DNA from: Elusimicrobia bacterium CG08_land_8_20_14_0_20_44_26
GTDB lineage: Bacteria; CG03
DNA length: 6,165 nucleotides
Direction of reading: 5' to 3'
Assembly (NCBI GenBank): GCA_002779055.1
Contig: PEXM01000085.1
Span: 1-6,165 of the forward strand
Of this stretch, positions 1-5,472 are shown one piece after another. Position numbers and translations under genes: made by a program. The notes beneath the pieces were generated by a model. The model was not told where the DNA came from and did no database searches. It was given only the letters and a program-made list of their open reading frames with translations. Positions within the stretch are counted from its first letter, which is position 1, and the number at the start of each line of letters is the position of its first letter.

Positions 1-378
1 GCGAAGGCGGAGGCGATGAAGAATGTCGCAGAATCAATTCAGACAAAAGCCAAGACCGAATTCGTCCAGAATACGAGGGGAGCGAATCTGACCCCCGAAG
101 ATCTCGGCAGGTTCGTCCAGGACGGTATCGCAATGACTGCGGATAACATCAATATCAGCGGTCTTCTGCCGGCGGAGAGTTATTACGAGAAAGTGGAAGA
201 GATTACCGACACGGGCGTAAGGTACTTTTACAACTGTTCGGTTCTGTTCCAGCTGCCGATAGTAGATTACAAGCAGGCGAGGAGCCGCGCTATTAACGGT
301 CTTGCCGATCAGGCCAGAAAGGAAAATAACGCCGCGGCTGAAAAAGCGGCGATGGGTCTGCTCGAAAAACTTCAGTAA
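1..378 (+). CDS. LPP20-like envelope protein, 3' part (5' end outside window)
   Basis: The reading frame is open from base 1 and stops at TAA 376-378, giving 125 residues of a protein that begins upstream. The ATG at 16 lies inside an Ala/Lys-rich helix (AKAEAMKNVAES), so I do not take it as the start. The pattern is that of the LPP20 fold: an Ala-rich helix, then an extended segment DGIAMTADNINISGLLPAE, a strand-rich stretch around VRYFYNCSVLFQLP, and a last Ala-rich helix. LPP20-like proteins are secreted or lipid-anchored envelope proteins, mostly of unknown biochemical role. The signal peptide would lie outside the window. A second LPP20-like protein is encoded two genes downstream, which suggests an envelope cluster. 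The family call is by eye from sequence pattern. The function is unknown. Confidence 0.7.
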   Translation, partial: AKAEAMKNVAESIQTKAKTEFVQNTRGANLTPEDLGRFVQDGIAMTADNINISGLLPAESYYEKVEEITDTGVRYFYNCSVLFQLPIVDYKQARSRAINGLADQARKENNAAAEKAAMGLLEKLQ

Positions 379-395
379 CAGAGTAAAAAATAAAT

Positions 396-450
396 CTGTC
401 CGCAGGGCGGTCTGTATGGGGACAGTTCATTAGGAACCGTCCCCATTCTT
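396..450 (+). repeat. Composite hairpin repeat, copy 1
   Basis: This lies between the LPP20-like gene and the FecR gene. It has a short hairpin, CCGC (400-403) pairing with GCGG (407-410), then a strong hairpin at 416-446: 13 paired positions with one A-C mismatch (424/438) and a five-base loop (429-433). The right arm GAACCGTCCCCATTCTT (434-450) recurs exactly at 4004-4020, and CTGTCCGC (396-403) recurs at 3948-3955, so this is one copy of a dispersed composite element. The stem is followed only by ATTCTT, so it could be a weak terminator or an attenuator, but a REP/MITE-like repeat is the simpler reading. Confidence 0.75.
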
Positions 451-452
451 AC

Positions 453-462
453 GGAGGAGAGG
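453..462 (+). promoter_or_regulatory. Ribosome binding site of the FecR-domain gene
   Basis: GGAGGAGAGG lies 8 bases before ATG 471 and is the strongest Shine-Dalgarno sequence in the window. It starts just after the composite repeat ends, so the gene keeps its own translation signal despite the insertion. It also fixes the FecR start at 471. Confidence 0.85.
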
Positions 463-470
463 AATACCGA

Positions 471-1253
471 ATGAACAAGGTTTTTGTTCTTTTATTTCTT
501 GCGGTTTCAGGAGTGTGCGCTCAGGAAGATTACATCGCAATTGTCAACCAGACATCCGGCGAAGTTACGGCTCTTAGAAAAGGAGCGGATTCCTGGAAGG
601 AAGTGGCAAAAGACGATGCCTTTGCCGCCGGAGACATTATAAAGACAGAGGAGAATTCAAGCTGCGAGATTTACCTTATTGACGGCACGATTTTTGAAAT
701 TGGGCCTTCGTCCGTTCTTAAAATACAGGAACTTTCCGGAAAAGATGACTTTCTTGAAAGGACAATACTTGACCTTGAGATGGGAGATCTTCTTTCGGAG
801 ATAGAAAAGGGTTTGGATTACAGTGTGAGAACGCCCCAGGCAGTGTGCGCTGTCAGAGGCACAAAATTCGCCGTCAGTACCGGGGAATCCAAAGAATCAA
901 AGATTGCAGTATTTAAAGGCAGAGTCGGCGTGAAAAATTACGAGAAGAGCGGTCTCCTTTCAAAAACGGATCAGATCATAAATGAAATGCAGGAGGCACA
1001 CGTTGCGCTTTACAATAAGCCGCAACTGATGAAAAAACTGTCCAAGGAAATGAGCGCAGTCCGCGACAGAATGGTGAAAAATAACTCCCGCAGGAAAAAG
1101 CTGAGGAAAAAAATATTTAAAGAAAGAAAAGCGCTTCTTGAAAAGAGGAAGGAAATAATTCTTGAACGCAACCGTGAAAAAAAAGAAGAACTTATCAAAG
1201 AAAGAAAATCGCGCCGCAATCCGCGTATGCGTTCTCCGGAAAAGAAAAGATAA
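471..1253 (+). CDS. Secreted FecR-domain protein with basic coiled tail
   Basis: 260 residues. Residues 1-17 form a type I signal peptide with probable cleavage after VCA and before QED. The Cys there does not sit in a good lipobox. Residues about 50-155 match the FecR domain: GDIIKTEE, an acidic strand with IDGTIFEIGPSS, then LDLEMGDLL and the hallmark YSVRTPQAVCAVRGTKFAVSTG (near 117-138). In bacteria without TonB/sigma circuits, FecR domains often occur in stand-alone secreted proteins, probably binding a ligand or the cell wall. No sigma factor or TonB receptor is present here, so iron signalling is not supported. Residues about 187-260 are a highly charged Lys/Arg/Glu helix, likely a coiled coil, with a net basic end. 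That is unusual for an exported protein and might bind peptidoglycan or another polyanion (inference). It has a strong ribosome site, and the stop touches the next start. Confidence 0.85.
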   Translation: MNKVFVLLFLAVSGVCAQEDYIAIVNQTSGEVTALRKGADSWKEVAKDDAFAAGDIIKTEENSSCEIYLIDGTIFEIGPSSVLKIQELSGKDDFLERTILDLEMGDLLSEIEKGLDYSVRTPQAVCAVRGTKFAVSTGESKESKIAVFKGRVGVKNYEKSGLLSKTDQIINEMQEAHVALYNKPQLMKKLSKEMSAVRDRMVKNNSRRKKLRKKIFKERKALLEKRKEIILERNREKKEELIKERKSRRNPRMRSPEKKR

Positions 1254-2492
1254 TTGATACATCTGGTATTTCTGCTGGTCGCGGCCTGCTCGTCCGCGTC
1301 GGGGTCGCCTCCGTCCTGGTTTAGCTCGCCTCCTGAAAGCGAAGAATATTTCTACTTTCTGACTCACTCCACTTCAGACGTAAAAGAGCAAGCGCAATCC
1401 GACGCTAAAAGAAATGCTGTCATTCAGGCGTCATCATATTTAGGCGAATATTTTGACAGGAAAAATCTTGAATTTATCAAAGAGGGATATCATAAAGATA
1501 TAAAAACAAACATTTTAACCTGCTATCTTTTATCAAAATACCCGCGTTCTTTGACTTCCGAGGCGGAATTTATTGAAGAATGGAATGTGAAAGAAATTAA
1601 CAAATTTTTCATAAAAGAGGTGAAAAAAATTAAGAAGCTTTCTTTCAGGGACAGAATAATAGAAGCGATACGCGAAATATCATACGCCGCATCGGATAAA
1701 AGGCTTCCGGACGTGAAAAAGGAAGAATTGTCAAATATGCTCAAGGATCTCGTGACGCGCGTGAAAATTACGCCGCTCGATTACTCAAAAACGGCGGACA
1801 CAAAATCGGGTATGAGGGGAGAAATCGGGGCGCTTGTGAGCGTTATGGGGCGTGAGCAGAAGCCCGTTTCGGGTTTAAAAATAGAGTTTGCGTTTTTGAA
1901 AAATTCCGGTTTTATGGATAAAAAACACTCTCTCACGGACGCAAAGGGGCTCGTCGCGGTAAAAGTGATGAGAATAAATAATCCCGGCGCCGCGACAATT
2001 TCGGCGAGAATTTTAAATGAAACCGTGCCTGAGTTTTCAATGGTGCAGCCGGCCCTTTTTGATGTTACGGTGCAAGGAGAAAGATTACCTATTTTGAAAC
2101 GCGCTCTGCCTTTTGCGAGGGGCGCCTCAAAGAAACAGAACATTGTTCTTCTCACCGACAATCTCCCCGTGGGAATATTAGCCGTTGATTTTATCCTGCG
2201 CCCGACGGAGTTAGAGGGTGTGGCGAAGATAATTCCCACGCATGAAATTTCGGGCTTTTCAATAGATAATCAAGTTAATGTAGAAGGCGTGGAGTTGGAG
2301 GAAGTGACTCAGAGTACGAAGTTGGGCGTTGAGAAAGCGGAAGAAATGAAAGAATACTCAATAAAAGTCAAGCCCTTTGAAATCTGCATATATCTTACAA
2401 AAATAAACAGGGAGAAAATCACACATCCTCTTCAGGGTGAAATTGAAACAATAAAAAACCTGATAGTGAATTTTATCATTTATTATTTGTGA
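1254..2492 (+). CDS. LPP20-like lipoprotein with Ig-like middle region
   Basis: 412 residues from TTG 1254, which directly follows the upstream TAA in the same frame. A hydrophobic stretch and lipobox VAAC give a lipidated Cys12, so the protein is probably membrane-anchored. The signal peptide is very short and lacks Lys/Arg, so the start is uncertain. No in-frame start exists upstream before the stop. Residues about 18-110 look LPP20-like: PPSWFSSPPES, a strand YFYFLTHST, an Ala-rich helix, then a helix and strand. Residues about 115-180 are charged helices. Residues about 188-265 resemble a bacterial Ig-like domain, with KPVSGLKIEFAF, LTDAKGLVAVKV and GAATISARI. The C-terminal 150 residues are strand-rich and I do not recognise them. 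There is no good ribosome site (GGA at 1238-1240 is 13 bases away), so translation coupled to the FecR gene is likely. The molecular role is unknown. Confidence 0.72.
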   Translation: MIHLVFLLVAACSSASGSPPSWFSSPPESEEYFYFLTHSTSDVKEQAQSDAKRNAVIQASSYLGEYFDRKNLEFIKEGYHKDIKTNILTCYLLSKYPRSLTSEAEFIEEWNVKEINKFFIKEVKKIKKLSFRDRIIEAIREISYAASDKRLPDVKKEELSNMLKDLVTRVKITPLDYSKTADTKSGMRGEIGALVSVMGREQKPVSGLKIEFAFLKNSGFMDKKHSLTDAKGLVAVKVMRINNPGAATISARILNETVPEFSMVQPALFDVTVQGERLPILKRALPFARGASKKQNIVLLTDNLPVGILAVDFILRPTELEGVAKIIPTHEISGFSIDNQVNVEGVELEEVTQSTKLGVEKAEEMKEYSIKVKPFEICIYLTKINREKITHPLQGEIETIKNLIVNFIIYYL

Positions 2493-2504
2493 AAGGGTTC
2501 TTTT

Positions 2505-3005
2505 TTATTTCCAGCGGAGAAATTCCGTTTGTTTTTTTGTTTTTATTACGGGATAGATTTTATAGATAAGTTCGCCGGGCGTAAACCAGAGCTTGATTTC
2601 TCTTTCAGCATCTTTCCGTGAAGAAGAAGCGTGTATGATGTTTTCAAAAAGGCCTTTTGTCGTGATTCTGCCGTATGAACCGCGTATCGTGGTCGGAGAG
2701 GCCTTTTCGGGATTTGTAGAGCCGCAGATTTTTCTGACGAGTTTAATCGCGTTATTGCCGTGATACACGAGAGCCATAACTTTTTTTCTGTTGTGAAGTT
2801 CTCCGGTGAGATATTTGATGAGTTCGGGGAAAAACGGTTTGTCCTTCATATGGGCGTAATGGCTTGCGGCGAGGGTCTTCGTGACTTTTACGATTTTCGC
2901 TCCGGCGATTTCAAGCTTTGTCTCGGAAAGCCGGGTCAGTATATTTCCGGTGAGCGATTTCTTAAGACCGTCGGGTTTTATCAATACAAGCGTTTGTTCA
3001 ATCAT
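2505..3005 (-). CDS. ndk: Nucleoside diphosphate kinase
   Basis: 166 residues. The enzyme transfers the gamma-phosphate of a nucleoside triphosphate to a nucleoside diphosphate through a phospho-histidine, balancing cytoplasmic NTP and dNTP pools. The start is ATG 3005, where family homology begins (MIEQTLVLIKPDG). The frame stays open to 3098, but those 31 residues are unlike the family and overlap the divergent promoters. Conserved residues seen: K10 in IKPDG, F58-F59, R91, T106 and R108 in TTIRGS, N122, and catalytic H125 in NIIHASSS, then AEREIKLWF. It is longer than the usual 140-150 residues: about four extra residues lie between IRG and the His motif, and a basic tail ends the protein. 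The usual IRGDF is IRGSY, and the usual PGT is PTT. It converges with the lipoprotein gene across only 12 bases (2493-2504), T-rich on the + strand, with no convincing terminator stem. No ribosome site precedes the ATG. Confidence 0.93.
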   Translation of the reverse strand: MIEQTLVLIKPDGLKKSLTGNILTRLSETKLEIAGAKIVKVTKTLAASHYAHMKDKPFFPELIKYLTGELHNRKKVMALVYHGNNAIKLVRKICGSTNPEKASPTTIRGSYGRITTKGLFENIIHASSSRKDAEREIKLWFTPGELIYKIYPVIKTKKQTEFLRWK

Positions 3006-3011
3006 AATAAT

Positions 3012-3040
3012 AGGATATAAAATATTGTGACAAAAGTCAA
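3012..3040 (-). promoter_or_regulatory. Predicted ndk promoter (leaderless transcript)
   Basis: On the minus strand, -35 TTGACT (3040-3035) and -10 TATCCT (3017-3012) are separated by exactly 17 bases. A start seven bases below the -10 falls on base 3005, the A of the ndk ATG. The -35 matches the sigma70 consensus at five of six bases, the -10 at four of six. The absence of any Shine-Dalgarno sequence before the ATG agrees with a leaderless message. Confidence 0.55.
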
Positions 3041-3041
3041 C
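3026..3041. promoter_or_regulatory. CRP/FNR-like dyad between divergent promoters
   Basis: TGTGA, six bases, then TCAAC form an imperfect palindrome. The left half equals the CRP half-site TGTGA, and the right half matches TCACA at three of five bases. It overlaps the ndk -35 and abuts the pilZ-side -35, where a regulator could affect both genes. This rests on one imperfect site, so treat it as a candidate operator only. Confidence 0.25.
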
Positions 3042-3070
3042 TTGCCGAAAAAAACTTTTAATGATACAAT
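3042..3070 (+). promoter_or_regulatory. Predicted promoter of the PilZ-HIT transcript
   Basis: -35 TTGCCG (3042-3047) and -10 TACAAT (3065-3070) are separated by 17 bases. TG at 3062-3063 makes an extended -10 (TGATACAAT). A start about seven bases below the -10 falls near 3077, leaving only about three untranslated bases before ATG 3080. No Shine-Dalgarno sequence is present. It lies back to back with the ndk promoter. Confidence 0.6.
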
Positions 3071-3079
3071 AAAAATAAT

Positions 3080-3418
3080 ATGGGCATAAAAATTCCACAG
3101 CGCAAACATGACAGAATAAAAGACGTCGTGCTTTTAGATATTTATAAGCCGGGGGCGTTTCAACCCTTGTGTCGCGGGTGCCTCACGGACATAAGCGGTG
3201 GCGGCGCGGGCTTTGAGGCGGTGGTCCGCTTCAATTTAGGAGATAATATAAATCTGGTTTTTACTTTTGAAAACGGAAAAGAATACATAATTGAATCAAC
3301 TATCAGAAGAGTTTCAAGGTCAACGGGCACTTTTTCATACGGTGTTGAATTCGCTTCAATGGGCTTTTTCAAGAAGTGGCGCTTGAAAAGATTTTTGAAT
3401 AAACTTTTGCGTGTATGA
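3080..3418 (+). CDS. PilZ-domain protein, probable c-di-GMP receptor
   Basis: 112 residues, a single PilZ domain, presumably cytoplasmic since no signal or membrane segment is seen. Both c-di-GMP binding motifs are intact: RxxxR as R8-K-H-D-R12, and D/NxSxxG as D37-I-S39-G-G-G42. The later barrel strands follow, ending with YGVEFASM. Stand-alone PilZ proteins act by binding a partner after taking up c-di-GMP; the partner cannot be read from the sequence. The C-terminus (about 93-112) is a basic helix, FFKKWRLKRFLNKLL, that could serve as partner or membrane contact (inference). The start at 3080 is set by the RxxxR motif near the N-terminus and by the promoter just upstream. The stop overlaps the HIT start as ATGA, so the two genes are translationally coupled. 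Confidence 0.88.
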   Translation: MGIKIPQRKHDRIKDVVLLDIYKPGAFQPLCRGCLTDISGGGAGFEAVVRFNLGDNINLVFTFENGKEYIIESTIRRVSRSTGTFSYGVEFASMGFFKKWRLKRFLNKLLRV

Positions 3419-3894
3419 AATATCTTTACGCACCGTGGAGAGACAGCTATTTTGATGTGAAGGATAAAACCTGCATCTTCTGCAGGGCGGCGAAGGGAAA
3501 AAAAGACGCCGAAAGATTTGTGCTGTATAGAGGAAAACTTGCGTTTGCGATGCTTAATCTTTTTCCTTACACAAACGCTCACGTTTTAATCGCTCCGTAT
3601 AGGCACGAGGGGGATTTAAGAAAACTGAGCTGCGAAGAAATAGGCGAGATAATGGAGCTCGTAAAAAAAACAATGTGCGCATTTAGCAAGGAGTTTGGTT
3701 GCAAGGGCTTTAACATCGGAGTGAATCAGGGGTCGGTGGCTGGAGCGGGCTTTGCCTCCCACATTCATTTTCATGTTGTCGGCAGATGGACGGGGGACAC
3801 AAATTTTATGACAGTCGTCTCTGATGCGAGGGTGTCGCCTTCATCACCCGTCGAATTATACAGGAAACTTAAAAAATATTTTAACAGTGTTTAA
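3415..3894 (+). CDS. HIT-family nucleotide hydrolase/phosphorylase
   Basis: 159 residues. HIT proteins cleave nucleotide phosphoanhydrides such as diadenosine polyphosphates or AMP-lysine type bonds. The histidine triad is H116-I-H118-F-H120-V-V, with the middle H118 expected to be the nucleophile. An N-terminal CxxC (C20, C23 in CIFC) and the opening YAPWRDSYF place it in the zinc-binding bacterial branch related to Ap4A phosphorylases, as does the GDTNFMTVVSDARV segment after the triad. N54-A-H56-V-L-I is the conserved strand before the triad. The exact substrate cannot be decided from the sequence. The start overlaps the PilZ stop by ATGA with no separate ribosome site, so expression is coupled to PilZ. 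Confidence 0.9.
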   Translation: MKYLYAPWRDSYFDVKDKTCIFCRAAKGKKDAERFVLYRGKLAFAMLNLFPYTNAHVLIAPYRHEGDLRKLSCEEIGEIMELVKKTMCAFSKEFGCKGFNIGVNQGSVAGAGFASHIHFHVVGRWTGDTNFMTVVSDARVSPSSPVELYRKLKKYFNSV

Positions 3895-4023
3895 TAATTG
3901 TGCATGTGTGGGAGGGTCTTTCCAGTCCCGATGTCTGTCGGGGTTACCTGTCCGCCTCCGCCAGTTGGCGGATTTGGCGGACGGGGAAAACGGAAAAGAA
4001 TTAGAACCGTCCCCATTCTTTTT
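3895..4023. other. Hairpin-rich intergenic region before glgA
   Basis: 129 bases with no supported gene. It holds a small hairpin, CCCGA (3927-3931) with TCGGG (3938-3942), then composite repeat copy 2 (3948-4020). No Shine-Dalgarno sequence or clear promoter appears before glgA. The frame is open upstream of glgA from about 3898, but the residues (Pro/Gly-rich, read through the repeat) have no family resemblance. Confidence 0.7.
3948..4020 (+). repeat. Composite hairpin repeat, copy 2
   Basis: The left module is a nearly complete palindrome: GTCCGCC (3950-3956) pairs with GGCGGAC (3976-3982), and inside it TCCGCC (3957-3962) pairs with GGCGGA (3967-3972) around an AGTT loop, leaving a TTT bulge. 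The right module has GGGG (3983-3986) and ACGG (3990-3993) facing CCGT (4007-4010) and CCCC (4011-4014). Its last 17 bases equal 434-450. Order and orientation match copy 1: CTGTCCGC, GCGG, GGGGA, then GAACCGTCCCCATTCTT. Copy 2 has the larger left hairpin and copy 1 the better right hairpin. It ends three bases before the glgA ATG. Confidence 0.75.
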
Positions 4024-5472
4024 ATGGAAATAGCGTTTCTCGCTTCCGAGGTTGAGCCGTTCGCTAAAACGGGAGGCCTCGCCGATGTGGCGCGTTCTCT
4101 GCCGGCGGCTCTCGCTGCAAGGGGCATAGAAGTGAACGTTTTTATGCCTTTGTATGGCTTCGTTAAAAGAAAAAAATATACCATTCGCCGAAAGCTAAAA
4201 GTGAGCCGCATTGGAAGAGCACTGACAGGAGGCGCGGGGCCGCAATTTTCAATTTATGGCGTAAGGAAAAATAATGTGAATTTCTTTTTTATAGAAAATG
4301 ACAGATATTTCGGGAGGTCAGGAATTTACGGCTCCCCGCGCGGTGAATACAGGGATAACGCCGCGCGGTTTATTTTTTTTCAGAAAGCGGTAATCGCGGC
4401 GATGGCATCTCTCAACATAAAGGCGGATATTCTGCATCTCAACGACTGGCACACCGCCCTTGTGCCGCGCTTTGCATCATCGTCCGTTTTTTCAAATGTC
4501 CCGACGGTTCTGACCATACATAATCTTGCGTATCAGGGAATTTACGGCGCCGAATATTCGCGTCTCGCGGGTTTAAAAAAAGAAGAACTCTTTAAAAAAA
4601 ATGTGAATTTTCTGGCATACGGCATAAAAACCGCAGACGCCGTGACAACCGTAAGCCCAACCTACGCGCGCGAAATCAAAACAAAAAAATTCGGCTGCGG
4701 GCTTGAGAATATTCTGAAAAAGAGGGGAAATTCATTATACGGCATACTGAACGGTCTTGATTATTCTTCGTGGTCGCCGAAAAATGACGCGGCTCTGCCT
4801 GCTTCATACACCGCCGCGGACTTAAAAGGAAAAAAAATCTGCAAAACACGGCTCCTTGCTTCGCTCGGAATTAAGAACACCGGCGCGCTTCTCGCCGGTT
4901 TCGTCGGCCGCTTCACTCCTCAGAAAGGGATAGATATTATTATACCGGCGGTTGAAAGAAGCATCCGAAAAGATATTCAGTTTGTGTTTCTCGGCGACGG
5001 AGACGTTTCGTTCGAAGCATCCCTGAAAAAACTCGAAAAGAAGTTTCCGGGCAGAATTTCCGTTAACGGAGGGTTTAACGATATTCTCGCGCACAGAATT
5101 TATGCTTCAAGCGATATTTTCCTGATGCCGTCGGAATTCGAGCCGTGCGGCCTTGCCCAGATGATCGCTCTTTCATACGGGAGCATTCCTGTCGTAAATC
5201 CGACGGGGGGACTCAAAGATACGGTTGAGGAATATTCGCCGAAAAGCGGCGCGGGATGGGGTTTTCTTATGAAAAAACACAGCGCTTCTTCTCTCGCGGC
5301 GGCGATGAGGCGGGCCCTTGAATGCTATGCCTTGACGGGAAAATGGGAAAAACTTGTGAAGAAAGCGATGAGGATTTCTTTTTCTTGGGATGGGCCGGCA
5401 AAGAAATACATTGCTCTTTATAAGAGGTTGCTCATCGCGAAGCGGGGAAAAAGGGGGCGGCTATATGCTTGA
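4024..5472 (+). CDS. glgA: Glycogen (starch) synthase, GT5 family
   Basis: 482 residues, the usual GlgA length. It adds glucose from ADP-glucose (or another NDP-glucose) to the non-reducing end of an alpha-1,4-glucan in the cytoplasm. The start ATG 4024 gives the canonical MEIAFLASEVEPFAKTGGLA with nucleotide-sugar binding K15-T-G-G-L. The frame is open 42 codons further up through the repeat, but that part is not family-like. Other GT-B landmarks: LHLNDWH (137-143), H166 in TIHN, GFVGRFTPQKG with R296 and K301, PSEFEPCGLAQM with E373, PTGGLKDTV (393-401), and the C-terminal SWDGPAKKYIALY. Every expected catalytic residue is seen, so the enzyme should be active. There is no ribosome site before the ATG, only the repeat end and a T run. 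The stop overlaps the next start by 8 bases. No other glg gene is in the window. Confidence 0.95.
   Translation: MEIAFLASEVEPFAKTGGLADVARSLPAALAARGIEVNVFMPLYGFVKRKKYTIRRKLKVSRIGRALTGGAGPQFSIYGVRKNNVNFFFIENDRYFGRSGIYGSPRGEYRDNAARFIFFQKAVIAAMASLNIKADILHLNDWHTALVPRFASSSVFSNVPTVLTIHNLAYQGIYGAEYSRLAGLKKEELFKKNVNFLAYGIKTADAVTTVSPTYAREIKTKKFGCGLENILKKRGNSLYGILNGLDYSSWSPKNDAALPASYTAADLKGKKICKTRLLASLGIKNTGALLAGFVGRFTPQKGIDIIIPAVERSIRKDIQFVFLGDGDVSFEASLKKLEKKFPGRISVNGGFNDILAHRIYASSDIFLMPSEFEPCGLAQMIALSYGSIPVVNPTGGLKDTVEEYSPKSGAGWGFLMKKHSASSLAAAMRRALECYALTGKWEKLVKKAMRISFSWDGPAKKYIALYKRLLIAKRGKRGRLYA
5452..5457 (+). promoter_or_regulatory. Ribosome binding site of the TIM-barrel gene
   Basis: AGGGGG inside the glgA 3' end, 7 bases before ATG 5465. 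It supports the overlapping start, and it contrasts with glgA itself, which lacks such a site. Confidence 0.6.

Noticed and set aside
416..450. Rho-independent terminator after the first gene
   Set aside because: The stem is strong but followed by ATTCTT, not a T run, and the same arm occurs at 4004-4020 right before a start codon, so a repeat explains it better. Some termination activity is not excluded.
1177..1184. Programmed -1 frameshift at A8 in the FecR gene
   Set aside because: The heptamer is in the right frame and the -1 frame runs past the stop to about 1323, but no stimulatory stem or meaningful product is seen.
960..1367. Open frame on - strand opposite the FecR tail
   Set aside because: Phe/Arg-rich antisense of a Lys/Glu-rich coding region, and it crosses the junction of two supported genes.
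2760..3020. Open frame on + strand opposite ndk
   Set aside because: Antisense shadow of a clear NDK gene with no family resemblance.
3006..3098. N-terminal extension of ndk by 31 residues
   Set aside because: The extra residues are unlike NDK, overlap both predicted promoters, and homology begins at the ATG at 3005.
3927..3982. CRISPR-like repeats before glgA
   Set aside because: These are inverted, not direct, repeats, with no regular spacers.
3898..4023. N-terminal extension of glgA by 42 residues
   Set aside because: Pro/Gly-rich translation of the hairpin repeat. GlgA homology starts exactly at ATG 4024.
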